DNA from: Chondrus crispus
Lineage: Eukaryota; Rhodophyta; Florideophyceae; Gigartinales; Gigartinaceae
Direction of reading: 5' to 3'
DNA length: 64,000 bases
Assembly (NCBI RefSeq): GCF_000350225.1
Contig: NW_005179105.1
Span: 52,782-116,781, forward strand
Within the stretch, counting starts at the first letter, position 1; every line of letters starts with the position of its first letter. The notes below the pieces were generated by a model that had not been told where the DNA came from, ran no database searches, and saw nothing but the letters and a program-made list of their open reading frames with translations. Positions 30,071 through 39,840 of the stretch are shown here, piece by piece. A program made the position numbers and the translations under genes.

Positions 30071-31156
30071 TCGTACAGGGGTTTGACAAGTTTGCCCGGT
30101 TTCACGGCAAACATTCATCGACATCGTCGAACAACTGCTCCGCCCACAACGTAGGCTACAGTGGATTTGCCAATTTTAATTGTTGTTTTCTACCTCCTAA
30201 CCTAACCTCCCACTTGCAGCCCGTAGATGCCGCAGTAGGTCGTTCATTCAAGTGTCATTTTCGTCGGCTTGTGGTGCGACATATATTGGACTCGATTGAG
30301 GAGCAACTCTTGAAAGAGCGGTCTGCACGACAAACGTTTAATGTTCTCAAGGCTTGTACTGTGTATGATGATGTTTTGTTGATGGCTAGAGCATGGGATC
30401 TTGTTCCTGAGAGTGTCATACTGAACTCCTGGATTAAGACCGACATTCTTCCTCCTTTTTTAATAGAAAATATACTCACACGCAAGAACGAGCGAAAAGG
30501 ATACGTCAAAGCGGCAATTAGAGCTCCACTCCCATTTACTTCCCGACTCGCACGTGAGCAATGCGAAAAAGAAGCTGAAATGGCACATTGTCGAGGCGAA
30601 TTGTATGTTTTAGCAAAACCTTGCTGTGAGGCTGGCATGCCAGACAACTGCCCTGATGTTTGCTCAACGGTGGAGCAAGAGGATATGACTATGCTAATGG
30701 GCGAACTGACAGAGTTACATTTGAATGGCGTTGTTGGAAACATTTATATGGAGAGCGTCGATCGCTTGATGGCTGCAGAAGGTAGTCTCCCTGTGGTAGA
30801 GTCTATATCAGAAGAGTCAGTTCTCGGTCAAGCCATTGATCTTGGATTAGGGGATTTTGGGGCATTTACTGGCAATTGAGCAAGATCAATTTAACGGTGA
30901 TTCAGATGGTGAGGACGATCGCTCTACTGTGCCAGCGAAAGACCGGACAGGACGCAAACCGTCGCTTGCTCGGTATCGCGGAGCATTAGAAGCTCTATCT
31001 AACGAACTCAGTTGTATTATGACGGACGCGAATCTAGTTCAATCGGGGCTGCCGTCGAGCCTCAAGTCACTTCTGTATGAGGAACAAAGCCGCGTAAGGA
31101 GGCTTCAGCGTTGGAATCTGAGGCAAAGACGTATGGATAGCTTCTGTAGTCGTTGA
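30071..31156 (+). pseudogene. pogo/Tigger transposase, 3' half
   Basis: It resumes after the Harbinger insert with GFDKFARFHGK, NNCSAHN and LPPNLTSHLQPVDAAVGRSF, the C-terminal half of the DDE_1 catalytic domain. The family's second catalytic residue sits in 'LDNCSAH'; here the Asp is Asn, which would abolish catalysis. The third Asp (QPVDAAV) is present. The frame breaks at 30879 and a further open segment (30857-31156) continues in another frame. The right terminal repeat follows at 31373. Confidence 0.85.
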
Positions 31157-31393
31157 TGGTTCGTTTCTTGTGCGCATTTCGGCCTCGATAAAGTGAACTC
31201 AGGGTTTTTCATGTTTTTTATGTTCATGGTATCGCGTAGTTCATTCTATAGAGCCTGGTTCACCTTAGAAATACGAAAACGTCGATTCTGGGCCAAAAAG
31301 CGGGGGTGGCGCCTCCCTCATAGTCCTTCGGTTCTCTGTACCGAGACAGTTCATCATATCAGGTACGCAGCTTATCGAGACTTTACTCTGTAG

Positions 31394-31994
31394 ACCTCAT
31401 CATTTTCCGCGGTTCACATCGCTGGTAATGGACTCTGCGCAGATGAAGCGATATGGGCATCCATGACGCATATCGATACGACCCCTGCAGTCTGGGGCTT
31501 GTTTGTGCTGATGAAAAGAACGGAAGACCCACTTCGGTTTTCTTCACGACGGGTCGATCCGGCACTGCTGTGATCAGGGGGATGTGAAACTGGTGGAAAA
31601 TTCACATGCCCCGAGTTTTCGGTATGCTGTGAGTTTTGACAAACGCGTTGTTTGAAAATTTTGCGTTCAGAAAATCCGAGCAAACTCGCCGCCAAAACAC
31701 GCGTTTTCGTGACTTTACGGACAACGTTATTCAACAATAGATCATCTGATCAGGAGCTTTCGTATTGCTATGATACTACTGCACACCTCGAGCGTGCTCC
31801 TGTCTTTCGACAGTAAGGAAAATGCCAAAATAAAAGGGGCACGTAAGAAGAATTCTCATAAATAAAATGTGTCAACAGGAAAACATGGGTCAGCCGGAAC
31901 TGCGACGAAGCTCCGCGATTACCGCAAAAACAGTTGATTTCATAGGAGCTGTGCAACGGAGGTCGGTAGGTAAGGAGCCTAGGGCGGCGCTGGG
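31394..31994. other. Intergenic, no gene recognised
   Basis: The stretch lies between the right pogo terminus and the 3' end of the FKBP gene. Small frames on both strands show no motif. It should contain the FKBP 3' UTR and polyadenylation site. Confidence 0.5.
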
Positions 31995-32645
31995 CTATCT
32001 AATCTTTACAACCTGCACCTCAAATATCAGAGGCTCCTTTGCATGCGAGGCAAGCGATCTCCTTGCACCGAAGTCTGGAGGAATCGGACCAGGGTCATTC
32101 TTCCTTGTTCCGGTCACGTAGCCGAGACGTGGAGGAAGAACAAATCGTCGTCTTCCTCCAATTCCCATACCGCGCACTGCGATGTCAAAGCCTTTGACAA
32201 CTTGGCCCGATCCGGCGCGATAGCTGTACGTCTCAAAACGATCGAAGCCGTAGCTCGCATCAATAAAATAACCGTTGCTTCGCCTCATGACGTATTTGAC
32301 ACTTACTATGCTTCCGTCTTCAACTCGGGATGCCCCTCTGCCGCCAGAAATTTCCTGTGCCTTCACTCCATCGCCGAGTTCCACAAAGGGTGGTTGGTTC
32401 TCTGTCGATTCGTCGAGTCCTCGAAGTTCTGGACCTTCTATCCGGGACTGAGCGGGACTCGTCTTGAAGCAAATGGATATCGCCGCCATCGATTGTAGCA
32501 CCGCGCGTCGTGTAGTCTTTGCGTCGTAGAGAGCAGTTGCAGAATCCCATTTGGCGAACTGTTCTGACCTAGGTCTCCATGAAAGAAGAAGGCGGGTCGT
32601 TCTGGTTAACTGAAAGCCATTCAAGGATGGCAAGAACAAAAACAT
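31995..32645 (-). CDS. Thylakoid-lumen FKBP-type peptidyl-prolyl cis-trans isomerase
   Basis: The first in-frame ATG is at 32645, giving 216 residues; the frame is open further upstream but without ATG. Residues 1-40 look like a plastid transit peptide. KTTRRAVLQSMAAISICF follows: a twin-arginine motif and a hydrophobic stretch ending near SPAQS, typical of a Tat-dependent lumenal signal. The FKBP fold follows with VEDGSIVSVKYVM, GSGQVVKGFDIAVRGMGIGG and RRRFVLPPRLGY. The Trp of the FKBP12 active site is Phe here (VVKGFD), as in many lumenal FKBPs with weak isomerase activity. It diverges from the NusG-like gene across 472 bp. Confidence 0.9.
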   Translation of the reverse strand: MFLFLPSLNGFQLTRTTRLLLSWRPRSEQFAKWDSATALYDAKTTRRAVLQSMAAISICFKTSPAQSRIEGPELRGLDESTENQPPFVELGDGVKAQEISGGRGASRVEDGSIVSVKYVMRRSNGYFIDASYGFDRFETYSYRAGSGQVVKGFDIAVRGMGIGGRRRFVLPPRLGYVTGTRKNDPGPIPPDFGARRSLASHAKEPLIFEVQVVKIR

Positions 32646-33117
32646 TTCCTGTTCACTTCCTTCGGTTTTCAGTGCGTTCCCGTAGTTGCCCTCTCTAATT
32701 GGGCACACAGACTGCTTCTTGCGCGCTTGCGAAACGTTCAGCCACAATCATGTTCTTGCCGGGACGGGCAAGGCCATATAATGGATGTGATGACTGCTTT
32801 GAGACGTTTTACTTGAGCTCAAATGGAGATTGCTTTTCTGTAGAAACACGCAATTTCTTACTTTGTTGCGGAGTCTACTGTAGGTCGAAATATGTCAACA
32901 CGTGTAAATTCGGACGGGATCTTATCTTAATGACGCGTACAACTCTGGAGTTGTCCCCTTCGCCTGAGATCCGAATCTGTGCCTCTGTCAATTACAAGAG
33001 TACTTCAGGGCTTCTGGGTTATCGAGTTTCCAGTCTGAAGCTCCTCGAAGTTTTCTGCTTACCTTGCGACTCCACGCAAAAAAGGAAAACGAAGAATTTA
33101 GATACTGCTCCAGCGGA
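32646..33117. promoter_or_regulatory. Divergent promoter region, FKBP / NusG-like gene
   Basis: These 472 bp separate the start codons of two plastid-targeted proteins. Part of the interval is open on the plus strand but has no in-frame ATG before 33118. I see no clear TATA box. Shared regulation is plausible from the arrangement alone. Confidence 0.4.
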
Positions 33118-35088
33118 ATGTCAACAAGGAGAAGCGGCGTGACTGCCTTCATTGGTAGTTGGGCTACCCCCTTTACAACAGTTGGCACTCGCCCAATTTG
33201 CGCGCACTCCGTGGATAGACGGCAGTATGAAAGAGCCCAGCGGATAAGCTGCGCCATTCCGAAGGAAGGCACTGGAAGTTTGTCGCAGAATGTGGAAGGC
33301 AAGGATGCAAAGGGAAAGGAAGCACTGGGCATTTCGAATGAACCCGCGGAGGCAAAAACGCCAAACAATTCATCTGAGGTTCGTTCCAGCGAAGCAGAGG
33401 ACTTGTCGCAAGTTGAGGGAGCTATGTCTCTAGAAGACTTCGGCGGATTTGATGCAGGCCTTGAGGCTGCTTTCTCAAGAAACAAGGAAACTCTTGAACA
33501 GTTTAGCATGCACTTGGATTTTTCTGAACGGAATCGGGGTCATGGGGCGAGCCTCGGTCCTGACGAAGAAGAAGAGGGAGATGATGATGAATGGGAAGAT
33601 GCTAAAGAAACCGCAGTACCAGGAGCGCCGGACGAAGTTGACAGGGTTGCTGTGGAATCAGATGAAGCTGTCGCCGCTATAAATGAGGCAAAGACGAAAT
33701 CTAATAGGGGTACGAAGAAATCAACGAAAGGCGCAACTCAAAAGAAGAAAAGCCCAAAATCAAGAAAGAAGAAAACAGAGACAAAAATGACTCAAATGGA
33801 GATGTTGAACTCCCTGGAATGGAGCACTGAACCAAGATGGTTCTTTCTACAGGTTAAACCTGGGTTTGAACAAAGCTGTGCGATCTCTATTCGGAATATG
33901 GCGCAGTCCTTGGAAGCATTGGAAGTTAAAGAAGTTCTGGTTCCCGTTACAAAAATCATGCGTCTTACAAAGGGTGGCCAATCAGTCAAGAAGGAAGAGC
34001 GAATATTCCCTGGTTACATTCTGGTGTTGATGGTCATGAATCAACAAAATTACGCAGATGTGCAACGCGTGCCCAATGTCCAATGGTTCATGGGTGATCC
34101 GAACCGTGACAGGAAGACCGGGCAGCCGTTCAGGCCACCGCTTCCAGTCAGTGATGCAGAGATGAAAATTGTGTTTGAGAAAGTGGCAGAAGCTGGGAGT
34201 GCGAAGCCAGAAAAGAAGACGTCAATTAGACCGGGAGATGCCATTGAGGTGCTATCAGGTCCTTTCGCTGGGAACAAGGGGCGCGTTTTGGCAGTCAAAC
34301 CGGATCTTCATGTCATATCTGCTCGTCTTATGATGATTGGCCGTGAGGCACCTGTTGAGTTCGAAATGGATCAGATTTGTGTTGTTCAAGACGTACCGGA
34401 AGCAGATGATTCGAGCAAAGAGCGTACTGGATCATGGCAGGCAGGAGATGCACCATCTACGCCTCAATCACGATTGAACAAGGAAAACGCGAATCGCTCA
34501 GTGTCTCTCTTTGGTGGCCCCGGGAATACTGCCGATTTGGCTTCCCCGGCTGACGATCTTGCTGCACTCCTCTCTGATGATAATTTCGAAACAGAGGACG
34601 ACATGTCTAGCTTTTTTGGGCTAGAGTCGAATGAATCCTCGAAACCAAAGACTCAGGGGGACAGTGGGAAAGTTGGTAGGCGCGAAACTGGAAAAAGAAG
34701 ATCTTCGAAGGCCAGTGCCAATGAGTTTGAGATATCATCAATTTTTAGAGATGAAGGAGATCATTTTTCATTTCTAGACGAGGAGCAAGACCAACACATT
34801 ACGACTAAGAGGCAAGATTCCTCCCAGTTCGGAAAGGAGGACTCGCGGGGAGATGCTCTTAAATCTTCAGACGTGGATTTGACGTCTTTTCTGAGTACCA
34901 ACGAAGGTTCGGATCTATGGGGTGCCACTGACAAAAGAGAACCGGAGCATCTATCAAGCCTATCAAATGACGAAATGCGAACTTCAGGGGCCCTCGAAGA
35001 CGGAAAGGATAACTTGTTTGACTTTTTGGATTCCGATCCTGGTGAAGACTTTGAGGAAGCAACCGTTCTTCCTGAGGTTGATGGATAG
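33118..35088 (+). CDS. Plastid NusG-like transcription elongation factor with long extensions
   Basis: I start at the ATG at 33118, giving 656 residues; its N-terminus (STRRSGVTAFIGSWATPFTT) looks like a plastid transit peptide. Bacterial NusG is about 180 residues. Here an acidic and lysine-rich region of about 235 residues precedes the NGN domain (from about 240: RWFFLQVKPGFEQSC, KEERIFPGYILVLM, VQWFMGD). A KOW domain follows (from about 369: IRPGDAIEVLSGPFAGNKGRVLAV, LMMIGREAPVEFEMDQI). The last 230 residues are acidic and Ser-rich with recurring short motifs such as SSFFGLES, SIFRDEGDHFSFLDE and TSFLSTNEGSDLWG. NusG binds RNA polymerase across the cleft; here the target is presumably the bacterial-type plastid polymerase. 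The tails are a lineage-specific addition of unknown role. Confidence 0.93.
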   Translation: MSTRRSGVTAFIGSWATPFTTVGTRPICAHSVDRRQYERAQRISCAIPKEGTGSLSQNVEGKDAKGKEALGISNEPAEAKTPNNSSEVRSSEAEDLSQVEGAMSLEDFGGFDAGLEAAFSRNKETLEQFSMHLDFSERNRGHGASLGPDEEEEGDDDEWEDAKETAVPGAPDEVDRVAVESDEAVAAINEAKTKSNRGTKKSTKGATQKKKSPKSRKKKTETKMTQMEMLNSLEWSTEPRWFFLQVKPGFEQSCAISIRNMAQSLEALEVKEVLVPVTKIMRLTKGGQSVKKEERIFPGYILVLMVMNQQNYADVQRVPNVQWFMGDPNRDRKTGQPFRPPLPVSDAEMKIVFEKVAEAGSAKPEKKTSIRPGDAIEVLSGPFAGNKGRVLAVKPDLHVISARLMMIGREAPVEFEMDQICVVQDVPEADDSSKERTGSWQAGDAPSTPQSRLNKENANRSVSLFGGPGNTADLASPADDLAALLSDDNFETEDDMSSFFGLESNESSKPKTQGDSGKVGRRETGKRRSSKASANEFEISSIFRDEGDHFSFLDEEQDQHITTKRQDSSQFGKEDSRGDALKSSDVDLTSFLSTNEGSDLWGATDKREPEHLSSLSNDEMRTSGALEDGKDNLFDFLDSDPGEDFEEATVLPEVDG

Positions 35089-36035
35089 CCTTTCATGATC
35101 ATTCCCTATATCTTCTTTTTGCTTCTGGTGGGCTATATATCACGTTGGTCTAGAAGGAGCCTCTTTGTAGTGGCAATAGAAGTAGACTGGTTTCTTTGCC
35201 TAAGACACTGGAAGTCTGGAGATCCTACATATTGCCTAGAGATACGGAACATGAGGTTGTGTGGAGCAAAAGGGCGTCGGGAGATCATCCTCGCGACCCT
35301 TTTTTCTCGAACCACATCATATTTCTCTATGAGCATACGTTGATGGAGAGGTCCGTTTCGTTTTAACGGTAGCCAGGGGGCCAACTAATTATGTGATTCT
35401 GACGAACGTGAAGTCACCGCACAAGCAATCGGAGAGGTTCTAACTACCGACCGTAGCAATGTTATTGTGCAACGTACAAGAGCGCGGGATGAACAGCTAT
35501 TCTGATTCTCCTGGGAAATCTGCGCAGCACTGTTTCCAGAGAAAGAATATCATGCATTTGAACTAGAAAGAAGCCTTTTCTTACGTTCCTGTTGGATCAA
35601 ATGTCCCAATGAATGCCATCGGAACGGCGTCAATGTGATTCGTTCACTGTGCGAACAGCACTACAGCCGTTGCGAGGATGAGAAACCCGCGTTTTCCATT
35701 GACGCGATGCGGTCTTCTCCTTTGGGAGATCTACTGAACGCAACAGTTCATAGGAGGCGTCTGGACCCGTACTGCCCACCAAGAGAAAGTAGCAGCTAGT
35801 GCATGTCGCTTTTTCGTTGTTGTACACTAGTTTTGAGAGCTGCTCCGTAGCACGCTGATTTTTGAGAAAACCCAAAGTTTACAGGGATACATGTTTTGTC
35901 ACCCGTCCTATCTACTCGTACAAGTAGTCTCAATTTCACCGAAGCTCTCTCAACTTTTGTACTGAAGCGGTGGAATGGAGGGTATGAGGGGAAGAAGGGG
36001 TAGCGGATGGGTTGTTTGGACCGAGAAGTGAAAGC
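35089..36035. other. Intergenic between convergent 3' ends, no gene recognised
   Basis: This holds the 3' flanks of the NusG-like gene and of TFIIS. Short frames on both strands show no recognisable motif. No repeat was noticed. Confidence 0.5.
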
Positions 36036-36740
36036 TCAAAACCTCCAACGATTACCGCAATGTACGCATGAGACAAAGGTCGTTAATGGTTCATCTGCGG
36101 ACCGGGTCTGCATCTGGTAATAAGTACATTTTCTTTGCTTGCATTTTCCGCACTTGAACATATCAGTACTTGCCTCTTGCTTGCTAAACGGCATCGCATC
36201 TCTGGTCATCTTAGCACGAACTTCCTCCCGATTCTTTCGTAGCTCATCATTGGCAAGGTCGTGGTTCGACATATTGAGCAACTCGGAGGGTGGAAGGTGA
36301 CGATAAAGCAAGGCCATGCGGAGCTTAGCGTTCTTGGGGTCTTTTATGTTGAAGGAGATGTTGCGGTATTTATTCTTATATGGGGCGCCGTTGCCGTCCA
36401 TCTTGTCATACAAAGCGGCTTCAATGGCGTTAGCGACAATCTGGGCGTCGTTGCGGTCTTTCACGAAGTCCTCATCTTTTTTGAAGAGAGCATCAGTGAG
36501 CAAGGAGCGGATCTTGTCGCGAATCTTTTCATTCGTGGGGTGGGGTACGTCGTACTCGGCGTCGAACTCTGAAGAATTGGTTTCGTTCTGGGTAGAGTCG
36601 TCCTTTCGCTCTCCCGTAGCCGCCGCAGCTGCGTCTGCTTTCAAAGCATCGCGAGATACGTGAGGAGATACATCTCCAGAACGCGCCTTCTTGTTGATAA
36701 CCTTGCTAGCTGAAAGCTTCTTCTCCAGCGTATTGCTCAT
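36036..36740 (-). CDS. Transcription elongation factor TFIIS, short form
   Basis: A 234-residue protein from the ATG at 36740. TFIIS enters the RNA polymerase II funnel and stimulates cleavage of backtracked RNA. The central domain II spans about 73-175 (IRDKIRSLLTDALFKK, YKNKYRNISFNIKDPKNAKL, PPSELLNMSNHDLA). The C-terminal zinc ribbon spans about 193-234, with CGKCKQRKC, the catalytic hairpin TRSADEP and CVHCGNRWRF. The N-terminal LW/TFIIS-N domain found in most eukaryotic TFIIS is absent: only about 70 low-complexity residues precede domain II. The cleavage chemistry should be intact. It diverges from the SufE-MnmA gene. Confidence 0.95.
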   Translation of the reverse strand: MSNTLEKKLSASKVINKKARSGDVSPHVSRDALKADAAAAATGERKDDSTQNETNSSEFDAEYDVPHPTNEKIRDKIRSLLTDALFKKDEDFVKDRNDAQIVANAIEAALYDKMDGNGAPYKNKYRNISFNIKDPKNAKLRMALLYRHLPPSELLNMSNHDLANDELRKNREEVRAKMTRDAMPFSKQEASTDMFKCGKCKQRKCTYYQMQTRSADEPLTTFVSCVHCGNRWRF

Positions 36741-37486
36741 GTTGATGAGTTAGTGGGGCAAAGCTGAACGCAGGCAAGCAGGATTAAATGACTTTCCGGA
36801 GTGATGCAACGAGCTTGAAGATCTGCCGTTACGGTGCAGCTGCCACACGGTTTACCACATCAGAAATTGTCCGATGCGGATAGGCAATTCTACGGGACAG
36901 CTGTCCATTAGTTCGATGATCTGCTTAAAAAAGTTGCACGATAAAATGAAAATCGTATACACGTCATACACGTGTATACTTAAGGTTTAGAGTGGTTTCT
37001 GTTTTCTTCAGTTCTGTACTTGCCCTGCAGCAGCTCCTTGACCTCTCTGGGGCTCTAATCATCTATTTGAGAGGTCGAGGCGGAGACCCTCGCCGAAAGT
37101 GGTTTGTTTGGGTGTCCTCCACATCAAGTCGAAGCACAGTTTTGCATTGTGCGCATGCACACAATCTGGTGCCAAGGTTGAAAGCTCTTAATCCAAAAGC
37201 CACAAATTCTATGCTGTTGATTTGACTTTTTTTTAGAAAATTATTCCATGAAGCGTTATTCCCGTCATCTACACAGAAGGGTACGGTATGCGACGAGTTT
37301 GATCTCCTTTCCTCGGCCGCGAAGGCCGTCTGCGTGCTCATTCATACGTTCTTGCAGTTAAAACTCGCTAGCTGTTGATGGTAGGTGAGCATGGGGCAAA
37401 GAGAACACACTTATGTGCGTCTCATTGGAATGACAACATTTCCCAACCCTGACCGTTGTCTGCGTTGTGTGCAGAAAGCGAACACG
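36741..37486. promoter_or_regulatory. Divergent promoter region, TFIIS / SufE-MnmA
   Basis: A 746-bp interval between two start codons. A 9-bp inverted repeat, GTATACACG (36955-36963) and CGTGTATAC (36971-36979), has a 7-bp spacer that is itself ACGTG-like. It is the same type of motif as in the LTR U3 at 22.3 kb. An alternative upstream in-frame ATG for the SufE-MnmA gene is at 37391. Confidence 0.45.
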
Positions 37487-39265
37487 ATGGCGTTTCAAAT
37501 TTCCATACCGCTGGCAACCAAAGCGAAGTCATCCCATTGCCATGGGAAGGCATTGGTCTCCCGAAAACCCCTTTTGAAAACCGAAAGCAGAAGACCCACT
37601 GCAGAAAGGTGGCGATGCAAACTCCCCCAACACTTGCGAACAATCGCAAATTCGCTTGGAACGCTGGACGAGCCCCAGGCACGTTATATGCGTTTGATAC
37701 ACTTAGCAGACAGTATCCCTGCTATGTCAGACAATGAATTGCATCCGTCCACGCGAGTATCTGGCTGCACTTCAATCTCGCATGTAGAGGTGGTCATGTC
37801 GGACGACCGCACCGTCAAGATGCGTGGCTTTTCTGATTCTATGGTCGCCCGCGGCTTGATGGCGTTTGTAATCCTTGGGTTGGACGGATGCACTGCGGAC
37901 GAAGTTGCAGCAGTAATGCCTTTAGAACTACTGGAGGCCTCAGGGCTGCGGGGATCCGCGGGGCCCTCGCGGATGATGGGTCTGACTAGTATCTTGAGCT
38001 ATGTGCAAAACAAAGTTGAGATGCTACGGTCCGGTGAGAAGAGGGACCACGCTGAGAAGTCGGAAAAACATCCAATGGATGGACGGTGGAGTGGGCGGCA
38101 AGGAAAAGACGTTGCGGTGTTATTATCTGGTGGCGTAGATTCCTCTGTCGCGCTTCACCAGATTCAGGAATCTGGGGCCCGTCCTCATGCTTTTTACTTG
38201 AAGATTTGGCTTGAAGACGAACTGGCCCATTTGGGCTCGTGTCCGTGGGAGGAGGACATGGAATATGCTGCAGCTGTGTGCCAACAAGCTAACGTGAAGC
38301 TCACCGACGTACCGTTTCAAAAGGCATACTGGGACGAGGTCGTGTCCTACACAGTCAGCGAGGCACGAAGGGGGAGGACGCCGAACCCTGACGTAATGTG
38401 CAATTCGAGAATTAAGTTTGGTGCGTTTTTCAACCGCATTGGACGGTATTACGATAGAGTTGCCACCGGTCACTATGCTCGACAAACAGTGAATCCAGAG
38501 ACTGGTCTTGCGGAACTGCGATTGTCCGCAGATATGTGGAAGGATCAGACGTACTTTCTGGCACATCTTCGCCAGGAGCAGATTGCAGCTTCTTCGTTCC
38601 CACTGGGCAACATCCCTAAAAATGAAGTACGGGAGCTTGCGAAAGCCTATGATCTGCCCAATAAGACTCGCAAGGACTCGCAGGGGATCTGCTTCCTTGG
38701 GAAACTGAAGTTTGACGACTTTCTCGGCCATCACTTGGGGCGAGAGATGGGGAGCCTAGTCGAGTTTGAAACCGGACGAGAACTCGGACAGCACAAGGGC
38801 TTCTGGTTTTTCACTATTGGTCAGCGACGGGGAATAGGACTCTCTGGAGGGCCATGGTACGTTGTATGCAAGGACGTGGAACGCAATGTGGTCTACGTAA
38901 GCAAAGAGTATCACAGTGAGAAGCAGCAGCGTACTTGGTTTGAGTTTGAAACACCTCTATGGATTGCTGGAGAATGGCCGAATGCTCTCGGTTTCAACGG
39001 GGCGCAGACAGCATTGCGAGTGAAGACTAGACATGGACCGAAATTCCATAACGCTGTGGTGACGAGGACATGGGCGGAGGGAGGCGAGGTGGAGCTTGCC
39101 GAGGGTGATAAAGGACTGGCACCAGGGCAGTTTTCAGCGTTTTATGATGATGAGGATAGATGTCTAGGATCTGCTGTTATTGCGAATGATGTTCATCTCG
39201 CGGATGCGCCAACAGATATCATTCGGCGCAGGACTTCTGCTGGCAAACTGCAAGGGCATATTTAA
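37487..39265 (+). CDS. SufE-MnmA fusion: plastid tRNA 2-thiouridylase with sulfur-acceptor domain
   Basis: I prefer the ATG at 37487 (context ACACGATGG; 592 residues), whose start MAFQISIPLATKAKSSHCHG resembles a plastid transit peptide; 37391 is an alternative. Residues about 44-178 are SufE (DEPQARYMRLIHLAD, then the VSGCTSISHV loop with the sulfur-accepting Cys near 93). Residues about 205-592 are MnmA/TrmU: P-loop LLSGGVDSSVALHQ, catalytic Cys in NPDVMCNSRIKFG, second Cys in DSQGICFLGKLKF, and FFTIGQRRGIGLSGG. SufE takes persulfide from a cysteine desulfurase; MnmA uses it to thiolate U34 of tRNAs for Lys, Glu and Gln. The fusion hands sulfur on within one chain. All catalytic residues are present. 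Confidence 0.95.
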   Translation: MAFQISIPLATKAKSSHCHGKALVSRKPLLKTESRRPTAERWRCKLPQHLRTIANSLGTLDEPQARYMRLIHLADSIPAMSDNELHPSTRVSGCTSISHVEVVMSDDRTVKMRGFSDSMVARGLMAFVILGLDGCTADEVAAVMPLELLEASGLRGSAGPSRMMGLTSILSYVQNKVEMLRSGEKRDHAEKSEKHPMDGRWSGRQGKDVAVLLSGGVDSSVALHQIQESGARPHAFYLKIWLEDELAHLGSCPWEEDMEYAAAVCQQANVKLTDVPFQKAYWDEVVSYTVSEARRGRTPNPDVMCNSRIKFGAFFNRIGRYYDRVATGHYARQTVNPETGLAELRLSADMWKDQTYFLAHLRQEQIAASSFPLGNIPKNEVRELAKAYDLPNKTRKDSQGICFLGKLKFDDFLGHHLGREMGSLVEFETGRELGQHKGFWFFTIGQRRGIGLSGGPWYVVCKDVERNVVYVSKEYHSEKQQRTWFEFETPLWIAGEWPNALGFNGAQTALRVKTRHGPKFHNAVVTRTWAEGGEVELAEGDKGLAPGQFSAFYDDEDRCLGSAVIANDVHLADAPTDIIRRRTSAGKLQGHI

Positions 39266-39492
39266 GAGCATGTGTGACCAAATTAATCAAAAGATGGGCC
39301 TCCTCCATCGTGTAACGTGGAGTGATCTAAACACTGCGAGCTTGAGCAGAGCCCGTCTCGCAGAAAGCGAATTTTACTTCGCCTTCAGCGAGCCGTAATA
39401 TGAAGATGCGGGAGGTTGCGAGTGCAAAGGTGTGTCCGACCAACCTGGAGCAGGAGGTGATACGCATCCGGTAAATAGTGTACATGTACAGT

Positions 39493-39807
39493 TGTGGATG
39501 GGGCCTTCGGGACAGCCTTGCTGTCCATGATCGTGGAATGATGGAAGGGCCTCTCGCAACGCAGTGGAGAGGATGTCCTAGCTAAGCGATAGAAGCGCGG
39601 TTATTCGGCACCAATGCCGTCGAGGATCCCCCTCTCCTCCTCGAGGTTTATTCTCTCGTGACTACAGTATATGTAGTCATGTTAGCCGCCCTTTCGGGGT
39701 TAGGTTCTGTAAGTCAATTAGGCCATCGCCTTCTATCAGCACCCGACAGTGGTACGTGTAGTGCGTATCTTGTATTCATGACGACAGTGCAATTCATACG
39801 ATCCACA
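39493..39807 (-). repeat. copia 3' LTR (315 bp)
   Basis: On the minus strand it starts TGTGGATCG and ends ATCCACA, so the termini form TGTGGAT/ATCCACA. It differs from the 5' LTR at five positions by my count. The polypurine tract precedes it directly. Confidence 0.95.
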
Positions 39808-39840
39808 CTCCCCCCAGACGACCGAGATCGTCCTCGTCGT

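Larger units (their letters stand above)
24262..31390 (+). mobile_element. pogo/Tigger-type DNA transposon, split by a Harbinger insertion
   Basis: Terminal inverted repeats CAGAGTAAAGTCTCGATA occur at 24262-24279 and, inverted, at 31373-31390. Both are flanked by TA (24260-24261 and 31391-31392), the target duplication of the Tc1/mariner-pogo superfamily. Transposase coding sequence begins near the left end and resumes at about 30070 after a roughly 4.2-kb insertion with its own inverted repeats. The transposase is dead: frameshifts, stops and a lost catalytic Asp. The terminal repeats are still perfect over 18 bp. Confidence 0.9.

Noticed and set aside
33118..39265. Bacterial contamination as the source of NusG and MnmA
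   Set aside because: Both have plastid-type N-terminal extensions and they flank a eukaryotic TFIIS gene within one gap-free stretch.
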